Assembly: GCF_009498035.1 (NCBI RefSeq)
Contig: NZ_CP034550.1
Coordinates: 2,356,001-2,420,000, forward strand
Direction: 5' to 3'
Origin: Saccharothrix syringae
GTDB lineage: Bacteria > Actinomycetota > Actinomycetes > Mycobacteriales > Pseudonocardiaceae
Length of the DNA stretch: 64,000 nucleotides
Under the pieces are notes generated by a model that was not told the origin of the DNA, did not search any database, and saw only the letters and a list, made by a program, of their open reading frames with translations. Positions 33,291 to 43,921 of this stretch are shown here, in pieces (within the stretch, counting starts at the first letter, position 1; each line of letters opens with the position of its first letter). The position numbers and the translations under genes are program-made.

Positions 33291-34441
33291 GCACCACCGG
33301 CGAGCTGTTCGACACCCCGGAGCGCCGGGACCTGCGCGCCACCGTCCGCCGGTTCACCGAGCGCGAGGTGGTGCCGCACCTGGCCGACTGGGAGCGGGCC
33401 GGCGAGCTGCCCCGCGAGCTGCACCGCGAGGCCGCCGCGCTCGGGCTGCTGGGCATCGGCTTCCCCGAGGCGGTCGGCGGCGCGGGCGACCTGCTCGACA
33501 CGGTCGTGCTCACCGAGGAGCTGATCCAGGCGGGCGGCTCGTCCGGCCTGGTCGCCGGGCTGCTCACGCACGGCATCGCGCTGCCGCACATCGTCGACTC
33601 GGGCAACGCGGACCTGGTCGACCGGTTCGTCCGGCCCACCCTGGCCGGCGAGCTGATCGGTGCGCTGGCCGTCACCGAGCCCGGCGGCGGCTCGGACGTG
33701 GCGGCCCTGCGCACCACGGCCCGCCGGGACGGCGACCACTACGTCGTCAACGGCACCAAGGCGTTCATCACCTCCGGGGCGCGCGCCGACTTCGTCACCA
33801 CGGCCGTGCGCACGGGCGGTCCGGGCCACCGGGGCGTGAGCCTGCTCGTGGTGGAGCGCGGCACGCCCGGCTTCACCGTCGACCGCAGGCTGGAGAAGAT
33901 GGGCTGGCACTGCTCGGACACCGCCGAGCTGTCCTTCGTCGACGCCCGCGTGCCCGCGGCGAACCTGGTGGGCGCGCGGGACGCCGGGTTCGCGCTGATC
34001 ATGCGCCAGTTCCAGGTCGAGCGGATCTCCCTGGCCGTGCAGGCGTACGCGACGGCGCAGCGCGCGCTGGACCTCACCGTCGCCTACACGCGCCGGCGCG
34101 AGACGTTCGGCAAGCCGCTGATCGCCCGCCAGGTGGTCAGCCACCGGCTGGTGGAGATGGCGCAGCGCGTCGACCTGGCCCGCACCTACACCCGCGAGGT
34201 GGCCGTGCGGGCGTCGCGGGGCGAGGAGGTCGTGGCGCAGGTGTGCTTCGCCAAGAACGCGGCGGTGCAGGCGTGCGCGTTCGCGGTGGACGCGGCGGTG
34301 CAGCTGCACGGCGGCGCCGGCTACCTGCGCGACAGCGAGGTCGAGCGCCACTACCGGGACGCGCGCATCCTGGGCATCGGCGGCGGCGCCACCGAGGTGA
34401 TGGCGGAGCTGGCCGCGAGGCGATTGGGGTACACGGCATGA
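33287..34441 (+). CDS. Acyl-CoA dehydrogenase
   Basis: 384 aa from GTG 33287, overlapping the previous stop. Flavin site motifs 'ALAVTEPGGGSDVAALRTTA' and 'YVVNGTKAFITSGARAD'. C-terminal 'QLHGGAGYLRDSEVERHYRD' and ILGIGGGATEVM are typical of the branched-chain/AtuD/LiuA group. It would introduce the alpha-beta double bond before carboxylation by the two next gene products. The substrate chain is not readable from sequence. Confidence 0.92.
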   Translation: MSTTGELFDTPERRDLRATVRRFTEREVVPHLADWERAGELPRELHREAAALGLLGIGFPEAVGGAGDLLDTVVLTEELIQAGGSSGLVAGLLTHGIALPHIVDSGNADLVDRFVRPTLAGELIGALAVTEPGGGSDVAALRTTARRDGDHYVVNGTKAFITSGARADFVTTAVRTGGPGHRGVSLLVVERGTPGFTVDRRLEKMGWHCSDTAELSFVDARVPAANLVGARDAGFALIMRQFQVERISLAVQAYATAQRALDLTVAYTRRRETFGKPLIARQVVSHRLVEMAQRVDLARTYTREVAVRASRGEEVVAQVCFAKNAAVQACAFAVDAAVQLHGGAGYLRDSEVERHYRDARILGIGGGATEVMAELAARRLGYTA

Positions 34442-36033
34442 CCACGTTGCGGAGCGCGCTGGACCCCCGGTCGCCCGGGTACGCGGCGAACCGGGAGGCG
34501 TTGCTGGCCAAGCTCGCCGAGCTGGAGGCCGAGCACGCCAAGGCGCTCGCCGGCGGCGGGCCCAAGTACGTCGAGCGGCACCACGGGCGCGGCAAGCTGC
34601 TGGCCCGCGAGCGGGTCGAGCTGCTGCTCGACCCGGACAGCCCGTTCCTGGAGCTGTCGCCGCTGGCCGCGTGGGGCACCGACTACCCGGTGGGCGCGAG
34701 CGTGGTCACCGGCATCGGCGTGGTCGAGGGCGTGGAGTGCGTGGTCGTCGCCAACGACCCGACCGTGCGCGGCGGCGCGAGCAACCCGTGGACGCTGCGC
34801 AAGACCTTCCGCGCCAACGACATCGCGCTGCAGAACCGGCTGCCGCTGATCGGCCTGGTCGAGTCCGGCGGCGCGGACCTGCCCAGCCAGAGCGAGATCT
34901 TCATCCCCGGCGGGCGCGCGTTCCGCGACCTGACCCGGCTGTCCGCCGCGGGCATCCCCACCATCAGCGCGGTGTTCGGCAACGCCACCGCCGGCGGCGC
35001 GTACGTGCCGGGCATGTCCGACTACGTGATCATGGTGCGGGACCGGGCCAAGGTGTTCCTCGGCGGCCCGCCGCTGGTGCGGATGGCCACCGGCGAGGAG
35101 GCCGACGACGAGTCGCTGGGCGGCGCGCACATGCACGGCACCACCTCCGGCCTGGCCGACTTCGTGGCCGCCGACGAGGTGGACGCGATCCGGCTGACCC
35201 GCCGCGTGGTGGCCCGGCTCAACCGGCGCAAGCTCGGCCCCGCGCCCAAGCCCTCCCGGCCGCCCCGGCACGACGAGGAGGAGCTGCTGGGCCTGGTGCC
35301 CACCGACCCGCGGGTGCCGTTCGACCCGCGCGAGGTGATCGCCCGGCTGGTGGACGGCTCGGAGTTCGACGAGTTCAAGCCCGACTACGGCACCAGCCTG
35401 GTCACCGGCTGGGCCGACCTGCACGGCTACCCGGTCGGCGTGCTGGCCAACGCGCGCGGCGTGCTGTTCAGCGCCGAGGCGCAGAAGGCCACCCAGTTCA
35501 TCCAGCTCGCCAACGCCGCCGACACCCCGCTGCTGTTCCTGCAGAACACCACCGGCTACATGGTCGGCGCCCAGTACGAGCAGGGCGGCATCATCAAGCA
35601 CGGCGCGATGATGATCAACGCGGTGTCCAACAGCCGCGTGCCGCACCTGACCGTGGTGATGGGCGCCTCCTACGGCGCGGGCAACTACGGCATGTGCGGC
35701 CGGGCCTACGACCCCAGGTTCCTGTTCACCTGGCCCAACGCCAAGTCCGCGGTGATGGGCCCGGCGCAGCTCGCGGGCGTGCTGTCGATCGTGGCGCGGC
35801 AGGCCGCCGCGGCCAAGGGGCAGCCCTACGACGACGAGCACGACGCCGCCATGCGGCGCGTGGTCGAGGAGCAGGTCGAGCAGCAGTCGCTGGCGCCGTT
35901 CCTGTCCGGGCGGCTCTACGACGACGGCGTGATCGACCCGCGCGACACCCGCACGGTCCTCGGCCTGTGCCTGTCGGCGATCCACAGCGGACCGGTCGAG
36001 GGCGCCACCGGCTACGGCGTCTTCCGGATGTGA
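34438..36033 (+). CDS. Acyl-CoA carboxylase, carboxyltransferase (beta) subunit
   Basis: 531 aa from ATG 34438 (ATGA overlap). Two crotonase-fold halves: 'IGLVESGGADLPSQSEIFIP' and GNATAGGAYVPGMSDY in the first; 'LFLQNTTGYMVGAQYEQGG' and 'GASYGAGNYGMCGRAYDPRF' in the second, the oxyanion loops of methylcrotonyl- or geranyl-CoA carboxylases. It transfers CO2 from biotin to a 3-methyl-2-enoyl-CoA. The LiuB/AtuC type is more likely than propionyl-CoA carboxylase, judging from the FIPGGR and GMCGRAYDPRF wording and the operon context. Confidence 0.9.
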   Translation: MTTLRSALDPRSPGYAANREALLAKLAELEAEHAKALAGGGPKYVERHHGRGKLLARERVELLLDPDSPFLELSPLAAWGTDYPVGASVVTGIGVVEGVECVVVANDPTVRGGASNPWTLRKTFRANDIALQNRLPLIGLVESGGADLPSQSEIFIPGGRAFRDLTRLSAAGIPTISAVFGNATAGGAYVPGMSDYVIMVRDRAKVFLGGPPLVRMATGEEADDESLGGAHMHGTTSGLADFVAADEVDAIRLTRRVVARLNRRKLGPAPKPSRPPRHDEEELLGLVPTDPRVPFDPREVIARLVDGSEFDEFKPDYGTSLVTGWADLHGYPVGVLANARGVLFSAEAQKATQFIQLANAADTPLLFLQNTTGYMVGAQYEQGGIIKHGAMMINAVSNSRVPHLTVVMGASYGAGNYGMCGRAYDPRFLFTWPNAKSAVMGPAQLAGVLSIVARQAAAAKGQPYDDEHDAAMRRVVEEQVEQQSLAPFLSGRLYDDGVIDPRDTRTVLGLCLSAIHSGPVEGATGYGVFRM

Positions 36034-36040
36034 GGTGGCG

Positions 36041-37936
36041 ATGATCCGCAAGCTGCTGGTCGCGAACCGGGGCGAGATCGCCCGCCGGGTCATCCGGACG
36101 TGCCGGGAGCTGGGCGTGTCGCCGGTGGCCGTGTGCTCCGACCCGGACGCGGGCGCGCCGCACGTGCGCGAGGCCGACGCGGCGGTGCGCCTGCCCGGTG
36201 CCGCGCCCGCCGACACCTACCTGCGGGCCGACCTGCTGGTGGCCGCCGCGCTGGCCGCCGGCGCGGACGCCGTGCACCCCGGCTACGGGTTCCTGTCCGA
36301 GGACGCGGCGTTCGCCCGCGCGGTGGTGGCCGCCGGGCTGACCTGGGTCGGGCCCGCCCCCGGGGTGATCGAGGCGATGGGCTCGAAGGTCGCGGCGAAG
36401 AAGCGGATGGCCGCGGCGGGCGTGCCCGTGCTGCCGGAGCTCGACCCGGACTCGGTGGTGGAGTTCCCGCTGCTGGTCAAGGCGTCCGCCGGTGGCGGCG
36501 GGCGCGGCATGCGGGTGGTGCGCTCGCGGGCGGAGCTGGCCGGCGCGGTCGAGTCGGCGCGGCGGGAGGCGGAGTCGGCCTTCGGCGACGGCACGGTGTT
36601 CTGCGAGCCGCTGCTCGAACGCGCCCGGCACGTCGAGGTGCAGGTGCTGGCCGACGCGCACGGCACGGTGTGGGCGCTGGGCGAGCGCGAGTGCTCGGTC
36701 CAGCGGCGGCACCAGAAGATCGTCGAGGAGGCGCCCGGCCCGGCGGTGACGCCGGAGCTGCGGGAACGGCTGTTCGCCGCCGCCACCAGGGCCGCCGAGG
36801 CCATCGGGTACGTCGGCGCGGGCACCGTGGAGTTCCTGTGCGCCGATGACGGCGCGTTCCACTTCCTGGAGGTCAACACCCGCCTCCAGGTGGAGCACCC
36901 GGTCACCGAGGCGGTGTTCGGCCTGGACCTGGTGGCCTGGCAGCTGGCCATCGCCGAGGGCGAGCGCCTGCCCGCCGAACCGCCCGCGCCGAACGGGCAC
37001 GCGGTCGAGGTCCGCCTGTACGCGGAGGACCCGGCGCACGACTGGCGGCCCGCGAGCGGCACGCTGCACCGGTTCGCCGTGCCCGGCGACGTGCGCGTGG
37101 ACAGCGGGGTGGAGGACGGCAGCGAGGTCGGCGTGCACTACGACCCGATGCTGGCCAAGGTGATCGCGTGGGCGCCGACCCGGCGCGCCGCGGTGCGCAA
37201 GCTCGCCGCCGCGCTGGAGCGGGCGGAGCTGCACGGCCTGGTCACCAACCGCGACCTGCTGGTGCGCACGCTGCGGCACCCCGCGTTCGAGGCGGGCCGC
37301 ACCCACACCGGGTTCCTCGACGAGCACGACCTGACCACGCCGCCGGCGTTCGACCCGGGGCCCGCGGCGCTGGCCGCCGCCCTCGCGCTGGCCGAGCGCC
37401 GCCGCACGCACCTGCCCCCGGGCTGGCGCAACCTGCCGTCGCAGCCGCAGCGCGCGGTGTTCGAGCACGCCGGCCGGGAGGTCGTGGTGGAGTACCGGCA
37501 CACCCGCGCGGGCGTGGTCAACGACCTGGGCGCGACGGTGGTGGCCGCGTCGCCGGACGCGGTGGTCCTGGAGCGGGACGGGGTGCGCGAGGCGTTCCCG
37601 GTCGCCGTCCACGGCGAGCCGGCCACCGGGATCACGGTGGAGGTGGGGCCGACGAGCACGGGCAGCGTGTCGCTGGTGCTGCGCCCGCGCTTCCCCGAAC
37701 CCCGGACCGGGCTGGTGGAGGGCGCCACCGCGGCGCCCATGCCCGGCACCGTGGTCCGGGTGTCGGTCGAGGCGGGGCAGCGCGTCGAGGCGGGCGCGGA
37801 GCTGCTGGTGCTGGAGGCGATGAAGATGGAGCACCGCGTGCTCGCCGCGCACGGCGGCGTGGTCGGGCGGGTGCTCGTCGAGGCGGGGCAACAGGTCGAT
37901 GCGGGCGACGTGCTCGCCGTCGTGGAGGCGTCATGA
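36041..37936 (+). CDS. Acyl-CoA carboxylase, biotin carboxylase/carrier (alpha) subunit
   Basis: 631 aa from ATG 36041, with GAGGTGG just upstream; GTG 36035 is an in-frame alternative. Biotin carboxylase start KLLVANRGEIARRVIRT, ATP-grasp loop KASAGGGGRGMRVV, active-site 'FLEVNTRLQVEHPVTEAVFG', then a BT linker domain and a C-terminal biotinyl domain with EAMKM (Lys biotinylated). It partners the beta subunit encoded just upstream. The last codons overlap the following ATG (ATGA). Confidence 0.93.
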   Translation: MIRKLLVANRGEIARRVIRTCRELGVSPVAVCSDPDAGAPHVREADAAVRLPGAAPADTYLRADLLVAAALAAGADAVHPGYGFLSEDAAFARAVVAAGLTWVGPAPGVIEAMGSKVAAKKRMAAAGVPVLPELDPDSVVEFPLLVKASAGGGGRGMRVVRSRAELAGAVESARREAESAFGDGTVFCEPLLERARHVEVQVLADAHGTVWALGERECSVQRRHQKIVEEAPGPAVTPELRERLFAAATRAAEAIGYVGAGTVEFLCADDGAFHFLEVNTRLQVEHPVTEAVFGLDLVAWQLAIAEGERLPAEPPAPNGHAVEVRLYAEDPAHDWRPASGTLHRFAVPGDVRVDSGVEDGSEVGVHYDPMLAKVIAWAPTRRAAVRKLAAALERAELHGLVTNRDLLVRTLRHPAFEAGRTHTGFLDEHDLTTPPAFDPGPAALAAALALAERRRTHLPPGWRNLPSQPQRAVFEHAGREVVVEYRHTRAGVVNDLGATVVAASPDAVVLERDGVREAFPVAVHGEPATGITVEVGPTSTGSVSLVLRPRFPEPRTGLVEGATAAPMPGTVVRVSVEAGQRVEAGAELLVLEAMKMEHRVLAAHGGVVGRVLVEAGQQVDAGDVLAVVEAS

Positions 37937-39096
37937 CGATCAACTTCACCGAGAGCGAGGAGCGGCGGGCCCTGCGCGCGGCGGTCGCCGACCTGGCCCG
38001 CAAGTACGGCCACGACTACTTCACCGCCAAGGCGCGGGCCGGGGAGAAGACCGACGAGCTGTGGGCCGAGGCCGGCGCGCTCGGCTACCTCGGCGTGGCC
38101 GTGCCCGAGGAGTACGGCGGCGGTGGCGGCGGCATCGGCGACCTGGCCGCGGTCTGCGAGGAGCTGGCCGCGGCCGGGTGCCCGCTGCTGCTGACCGTCG
38201 TCTCGCCCGCCATCTGCGCCACGGTCATCGCCCGCTTCGGCACCGCGGAGCAGAAGCGGCGCTGGCTGCCGGGCTTCGCCGCGGGCACCACGAAGATGGG
38301 CTTCGCCATCACCGAGCCGGACGCGGGGTCCAACTCGCACCGGCTCACCACCGCCGTCCACCGCGACGGCGACGAGTGGGTGCTCAACGGCGGCAAGTAC
38401 TACATCTCCGGCGTCGACGAGGTCGAGGCCGTGCTGGTGGTGGCGCGGCACGTGGACGCCACCGGCAACCGGCTGCTCCCGTCGTTGATGATCGTGCCCA
38501 CCGACGCGCCCGGCTTCACCTACCGGCACATCCCGATGGAGGTGGTGTCGCCGGAGAAGCAGTTCACGTGCTTCTTCGACGACGTCCGACTGCCCCTCGA
38601 CGCGCTGGTGGGCACCGAGGACGCGGGGTTGGCCCAGCTGTTCGCGGGGCTCAACCCGGAGCGGATCATGGCGGCTTCGTTCGCCACCGGCATGGCCCGC
38701 CGCGCACTCGACCTGGCGGGCGACTACGCCCGCACCAGGACCGTGTGGGACACCCCGATCGGGGCGCACCAGGGCATCGCACACCCGCTGGCGCAGTGCG
38801 CGATCCAGGTCGAACTGGCGAGGTTGATGACCCAGAAGGCCGCGGCTCTCTACGACGCTGGGGAGGACCGGGCCGCGGGCGAGGCGGCCAACATGGCCAA
38901 GTACGCGGCGGGGGAGGCGGTGGCGGGGGCGGTGGACCAGGCCATCCAGGTGCACGGCGGGAACGGGCTGTCGTCCGAGTACGGACTGGGTGCCATGCTC
39001 GCCGCGTCCAGGCTGTCCCGGATCGCCCCGGTCAGCCGGGAGATGATCCTGAACTTCGTGGCGCAGCACACCCTGCGGCTGCCGCGCTCCTACTGA
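37933..39096 (+). CDS. Acyl-CoA dehydrogenase (second of operon)
   Basis: 387 aa from ATG 37933 (ATGA overlap). Motifs 'GFAITEPDAGSNSHRLTTA', 'WVLNGGKYYISGVDEVEAV' and 'IQVHGGNGLSSEYGLGAML'. The two dehydrogenases of the operon are clearly different in sequence, so they probably act at different steps or on different chain shapes. It is the last gene of the operon; its TGA is 1 bp from the stop of the convergent HTH gene, leaving no room for an intergenic terminator. Confidence 0.92.
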   Translation: MTINFTESEERRALRAAVADLARKYGHDYFTAKARAGEKTDELWAEAGALGYLGVAVPEEYGGGGGGIGDLAAVCEELAAAGCPLLLTVVSPAICATVIARFGTAEQKRRWLPGFAAGTTKMGFAITEPDAGSNSHRLTTAVHRDGDEWVLNGGKYYISGVDEVEAVLVVARHVDATGNRLLPSLMIVPTDAPGFTYRHIPMEVVSPEKQFTCFFDDVRLPLDALVGTEDAGLAQLFAGLNPERIMAASFATGMARRALDLAGDYARTRTVWDTPIGAHQGIAHPLAQCAIQVELARLMTQKAAALYDAGEDRAAGEAANMAKYAAGEAVAGAVDQAIQVHGGNGLSSEYGLGAMLAASRLSRIAPVSREMILNFVAQHTLRLPRSY

Positions 39097-39097
39097 A

Positions 39098-40057
39098 TCA
39101 CCATTCCCAGCGCAGGCCGACCACGCCGGGACCGAAGTCGAGCGCCACCGCGTAGGCGTAGCCCCAGGTGTCCACCGGGGCCTCGCGCACGTCGGTTGGT
39201 TCTCCACCGGTCAAACCGGTCGTGAATTGTTCACAACGCGAGGGTCGGCAACGCGAGTCGTACCTGACCTCCAGGACGTACTCGCGCACCGGGTGCCGGA
39301 AGCGGCGCGAGTGGGTGTTGTCGAACGTGGGGTGGTGCGGTGCGACGTGGATCAGCTCGTACTCGACGGCGGTGCGCTCGCCGCGGCGCAGCGGGCGGTC
39401 GAACAGCAGTTCGGCGACCATGAGACCGTTGCGCGGGTCGGCGGACACCCGCCCGAGTCTGCACGAGCGCAGGGTGCCGATGACCGGCAACGGGTCGCCG
39501 GGCAGCCGGGTGTCGTAGCCCAGCAGCACGCGGTCCACGCCGGACCGCTCGGCGCGCAGCACCTGCCGCGAGCGCACCCGGCGCGTGCTGCCGTCCATGG
39601 CGAGTTCCACCTGGTCGCGCAGGCTCAGCCTGGTCAGGTCCTGGTCGGTGCTGGTGTCGACGTCGGCCAGCAGCTCGGCGATCGAGCTGTGGCAGTTGTC
39701 GCCCACCCACCCCTCGGGGCCCTGCGCCGGCGGCCGCGGCCTGGCCTTGCCCCGCGGGCGCGGCGGGCCCAGCAGCGTGCTCAGCCCTCCCTCACCGACC
39801 TCCAGGATCTCCTCCAGGTGGCTGACGGCGGTCAGCGAGTCCGGTCGTTCGGGTCGCCGCCTGCCCGACTGCCAGTAGCTCAACGCGGCGATGCTCACGG
39901 CCACGCCGCGCGCCCGCAGCTTGTGCTGGATCCGCTCCAGGCTGAGCCCCTTGGCCCGGATCGCCGCCCGCAATGCGTCCGCGAAGGGGTCGGCCCCCGC
40001 GTCGACCCGTCGGGGATCGCGCAGCCGCGATTCCTGTCCGACGACTGGCGTTGGCAT
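39098..40057 (-). CDS. Helix-turn-helix (XRE-like) protein with C-terminal beta-rich domain
   Basis: 319 aa, CGGAG before ATG 40057. The N-terminal about 25-90 resembles an XRE HTH ('IQHKLRARGVAVSIAALSYW' then QSGRRRPERPDSLTAV). The C-terminal about 200 residues form a beta-rich region seen in actinomycete regulators with no known ligand; it contains 'VEYELIHVAPHHPTFDNTHS' and a CRPSRCEQF pair of Cys. Likely a transcription factor of unknown targets. Confidence 0.7.
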   Translation of the reverse strand: MPTPVVGQESRLRDPRRVDAGADPFADALRAAIRAKGLSLERIQHKLRARGVAVSIAALSYWQSGRRRPERPDSLTAVSHLEEILEVGEGGLSTLLGPPRPRGKARPRPPAQGPEGWVGDNCHSSIAELLADVDTSTDQDLTRLSLRDQVELAMDGSTRRVRSRQVLRAERSGVDRVLLGYDTRLPGDPLPVIGTLRSCRLGRVSADPRNGLMVAELLFDRPLRRGERTAVEYELIHVAPHHPTFDNTHSRRFRHPVREYVLEVRYDSRCRPSRCEQFTTGLTGGEPTDVREAPVDTWGYAYAVALDFGPGVVGLRWEW

Positions 40058-40708
40058 CTTCGCTCCGTTCTCCCGTGGACAAGGCGAGCGACGTTATCGC
40101 GAGAAATCGCCGGCACGGTACAGCCGATCGGGTTTGTCGGCGCGGATTTAACCGAATCGGCGGGCAGAATCCGGTCGGCGGTGGAATGCTTGAATTCTCA
40201 TTAACAGTAGTGGTGTGAAGGTCCCGGACCGGATGATCCGGTGGCTGTCCGCGACCGTCGCGGGTGCCCGACCGGGGGTCCCGCACAACCTTGGCTACGT
40301 GGGGTGATGTAGAGCACACTCCCAGCGCTCAAGATCACGCCGCGCCGGCCGCCGGGGGTCGCCCGGCCCCGCACGTGCATGCGCACGCGCACGCCCGGCC
40401 GCTAGCTGTACCGGTTCGGCATAAGCGCTGGTCAAACGTCTGCGGGTGGTATCGGGGCGGATGTCCGCCATCGATCGGTCGAACGCGTTCTCCGCAACGG
40501 CGCGGAGAACGACTTGTTCTTTCGCAAGAAGTTCCGTGCTATTTCTCCACAGCGTTGAATGGATGTTCAATCACGTCCGCCGGCCCGCGGGGGTTCCCGA
40601 ACCGACGCCCGCGGGCGGCTCCCGCGGCCCGACCGGGTTGGGCACACTCGGTGAACCCCGGCGCGCGACCCGCGCCGGTTCGCCCTCACCCCTGCGGAGG
40701 AACCCCCC
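40058..40708. other. 651-bp non-coding gap upstream of the S8 protease
   Basis: No convincing gene. The stretches 40130-40210 and 40480-40570 are locally AT-richer than their surroundings and probably hold the promoters of the divergent HTH gene and the protease. No repeat, tRNA or strong hairpin was seen. Confidence 0.6.
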
Positions 40709-41836
40709 ATGCGCAAGCTCTTACCGGGCCTCGCCGCGATCGCCCTGGCCGCCGCCGGCGCCCCGCACGCCTCCGCCGAGGCCGCGGTCCTGCACGCGGG
40801 CTCGCCGACCGCCGTGCCCGGCAGCTACATCGTCAAGCTGGCCGACGGCGTGGCCGCCGCCGCGGTGGCCGGGCGGTTCGCCGACCGGACCACCCGCACC
40901 TTCCCCGGCTCCTTCCGCGGGTTCACCGCCCGGCTCACCCCGCGGCAGGCGCGCCTGCTGGCCGCCGACCCGGCGGTCGAGTACGTCGAGCAGGACCAGT
41001 ACGTGCACGCCAACGCCACCCAGCCCAACGCGCCGTGGGGCCTGGACCGGATCGACCAGCGCAACCTGCCGCTGGACACGACCTACGGCTACACCACGGC
41101 CGGCCGGGGCGTCACCGCCTACGTCGTCGACACCGGCGTCCGCACCACCCACGTCCAGTTCGGCGGCCGGGCCGTGCACGGCTACGACGCGGTGGACAAC
41201 GACTTCACCGCCCAGGACGACAACGGCCACGGCACGCACGTCGCCGGTGCCATCGCGGGCAGCACCTACGGCGTGGCCAAGGGCGTGCGGATCTGCGCGG
41301 TGCGGGTGCTCAACGGCACCGGCAGCGGCACGATCTCCGGTGTCGTCGCGGGGGTGACCTGGGTGACCGACAACGCGGTCAAGCCCGCCGTGGCCAACTT
41401 CAGCCTGGGCGGCTCGGCGTCGGTCGCGCTGGACGACGCGGTCCGCAGGCTGATCGCCTCCGGCGTCACCGCCTCGGTCACCGCGGGCGGCAGCAACACC
41501 GGCGTCGCCAACACCTCGCCCGCCCGGGTGGTCGAGGCGGTCACCTCCGGCGCCACCAACCAGGCCGACGCGCGGGCCCCGTTCTCCAACTACGGCACGG
41601 GCGTGGACCTGTTCGCGCCGGGCGTGGGCATCACCTCGGCCTGGCACACCAGCGACACCGCGACCAACACGCTCAGCGGCACGTCCGTGGCCACCGGCTT
41701 CGTCAGCGGCGTGGTCGCCCGGTACCTGGAGACCGCGCCCGCGGCCACGCCGGCCCAGGCGCACGCCGCGGTCGTCGCCCAGGCCACGCCGCTGCCGTGG
41801 GGCGGTCGGCTCCTGCACTGGCCGCCGACCGGGTGA
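40709..41836 (+). CDS. Secreted S8 (subtilisin-like) protease with altered active-site loops
   Basis: 375 aa, GGAGGAA before ATG 40709. Signal peptide to about residue 23, I9 propeptide (YIVKLADG to EYVEQDQYVH), then the peptidase domain. The triad is present: Asp141 (VVDTGV), His174 (NGHGTHVAG) and Ser326 (SGTSVATG). The oxyanion-hole Asn is missing: the AAGN of relatives reads TAGG (Gly261). The usual GTSMATPHVAG is GTSVATGFVSG. It is a close paralogue of the gene at 42719. Activity may be impaired or redirected. Confidence 0.88.
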   Translation: MRKLLPGLAAIALAAAGAPHASAEAAVLHAGSPTAVPGSYIVKLADGVAAAAVAGRFADRTTRTFPGSFRGFTARLTPRQARLLAADPAVEYVEQDQYVHANATQPNAPWGLDRIDQRNLPLDTTYGYTTAGRGVTAYVVDTGVRTTHVQFGGRAVHGYDAVDNDFTAQDDNGHGTHVAGAIAGSTYGVAKGVRICAVRVLNGTGSGTISGVVAGVTWVTDNAVKPAVANFSLGGSASVALDDAVRRLIASGVTASVTAGGSNTGVANTSPARVVEAVTSGATNQADARAPFSNYGTGVDLFAPGVGITSAWHTSDTATNTLSGTSVATGFVSGVVARYLETAPAATPAQAHAAVVAQATPLPWGGRLLHWPPTG

Positions 41837-41887
41837 CCGGGAGGGGCACCCGCGCCACCGCTTCGCAGGACGACGACGGGTACGGCA

Positions 41888-41932
41888 CCGCCACGCCGTC
41901 CGCCGCCGCCGGAGCGGCGGACGGCGTGGCGG
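41888..41932. terminator. Hairpin terminator after the first S8 protease
   Basis: A perfect 19-bp stem, 41888-41906 with 41914-41932, has a 7-nt loop and lies 51 bp past the protease stop. Short GC-rich tandem copies of a CGACCGCCCTGCCGGC-like word follow at about 41970-42040. Confidence 0.85.
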
Positions 41933-42025
41933 CTCGACCCGGCGCGGGTGTGCGCCGCCGTCGCGGGGCCGACCGCCCTGCCGGCCGACCGCCCTGCCGG
42001 CGGCCCGCCCTACAGGCCGCCCGCC

Positions 42026-42484
42026 CTACAGGTCGCCCGCCAGGTGGGCCGAGGGGGCGAGCCGGTGGCGCATCACCAGCTCGCCCCCGTCCACCTCGCC
42101 GGTCTCGGTGAAGCCGAACGCCGCGTACAGGCCGCGGGCCACCGCGTTGGCCGGCACCACCCCCAGCGCCAGCTCCGACCGCCCCTCGGCGCGGGCCAGC
42201 TCGGCGATCGCCGCGAGCCCCTTGCGGCCCAGGCCCCGGCCCTGCGCCCGCCGGTCGATCATGAAGCGGGCGATGTGCAGCACGTCGGGGGAGTCCCGCT
42301 CCAGCAGGGTGAACCCGACCAGGTCCTCCCCGTGGTAGAGCGCCAGCGGCTGGAGCTTCGGGCGGTGCACCCAGGCGTCCGCGATGGACTTGAGGTTGGT
42401 GGCGACGAAGGTCCGCTGGTCTTCGTGGACCTCCAGGCCGATCACGGCCCGGTAGTTGTCCTCGGTCACGGGTGCCAAGCGCAT
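42026..42484 (-). CDS. GNAT-family N-acetyltransferase
   Basis: 152 aa. GNAT fold with acetyl-CoA pyrophosphate loop 'RRAQGRGLGRKGLAAIAE' and 'LGVVPANAVARGLYAAFGF' with GFTETGE at the C-terminus. 'ALYHGEDLVGFTLLERD' gives the beta-4 edge. Resembles small polyamine/amino-group acetyltransferases of the diamine acetyltransferase type. ATG 42484 has TACCGT 6 nt upstream on its strand, suggesting a leaderless mRNA. It lies inverted between the two S8 proteases. Confidence 0.85.
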   Translation of the reverse strand: MRLAPVTEDNYRAVIGLEVHEDQRTFVATNLKSIADAWVHRPKLQPLALYHGEDLVGFTLLERDSPDVLHIARFMIDRRAQGRGLGRKGLAAIAELARAEGRSELALGVVPANAVARGLYAAFGFTETGEVDGGELVMRHRLAPSAHLAGDL

Positions 42485-42718
42485 GGCCGGACGGTAGCGC
42501 CGCGGGTTGTACCACGCCTCTCAAATTTCGGGAAACAGCAGGTCAAGTCGATTGTTGACGATGGCGAATAAGTGGTAAATGTTCACACTTCCGGGTAAAC
42601 CACCTGGTTGCTTACGTTGTGACTGTCAGCGAGGGCAAGGTGGCCCAACGTCACCCACCTGAGCCCTGCAAGCTCCTCGGGTCGAGGTTGGGGTCACCGC
42701 ATCGAAGAAGGAAACCGC

Positions 42719-43900
<1,182 letters not shown>

Positions 43901-43921
43901 CCCGCTCCACAGCTCGTCCCA

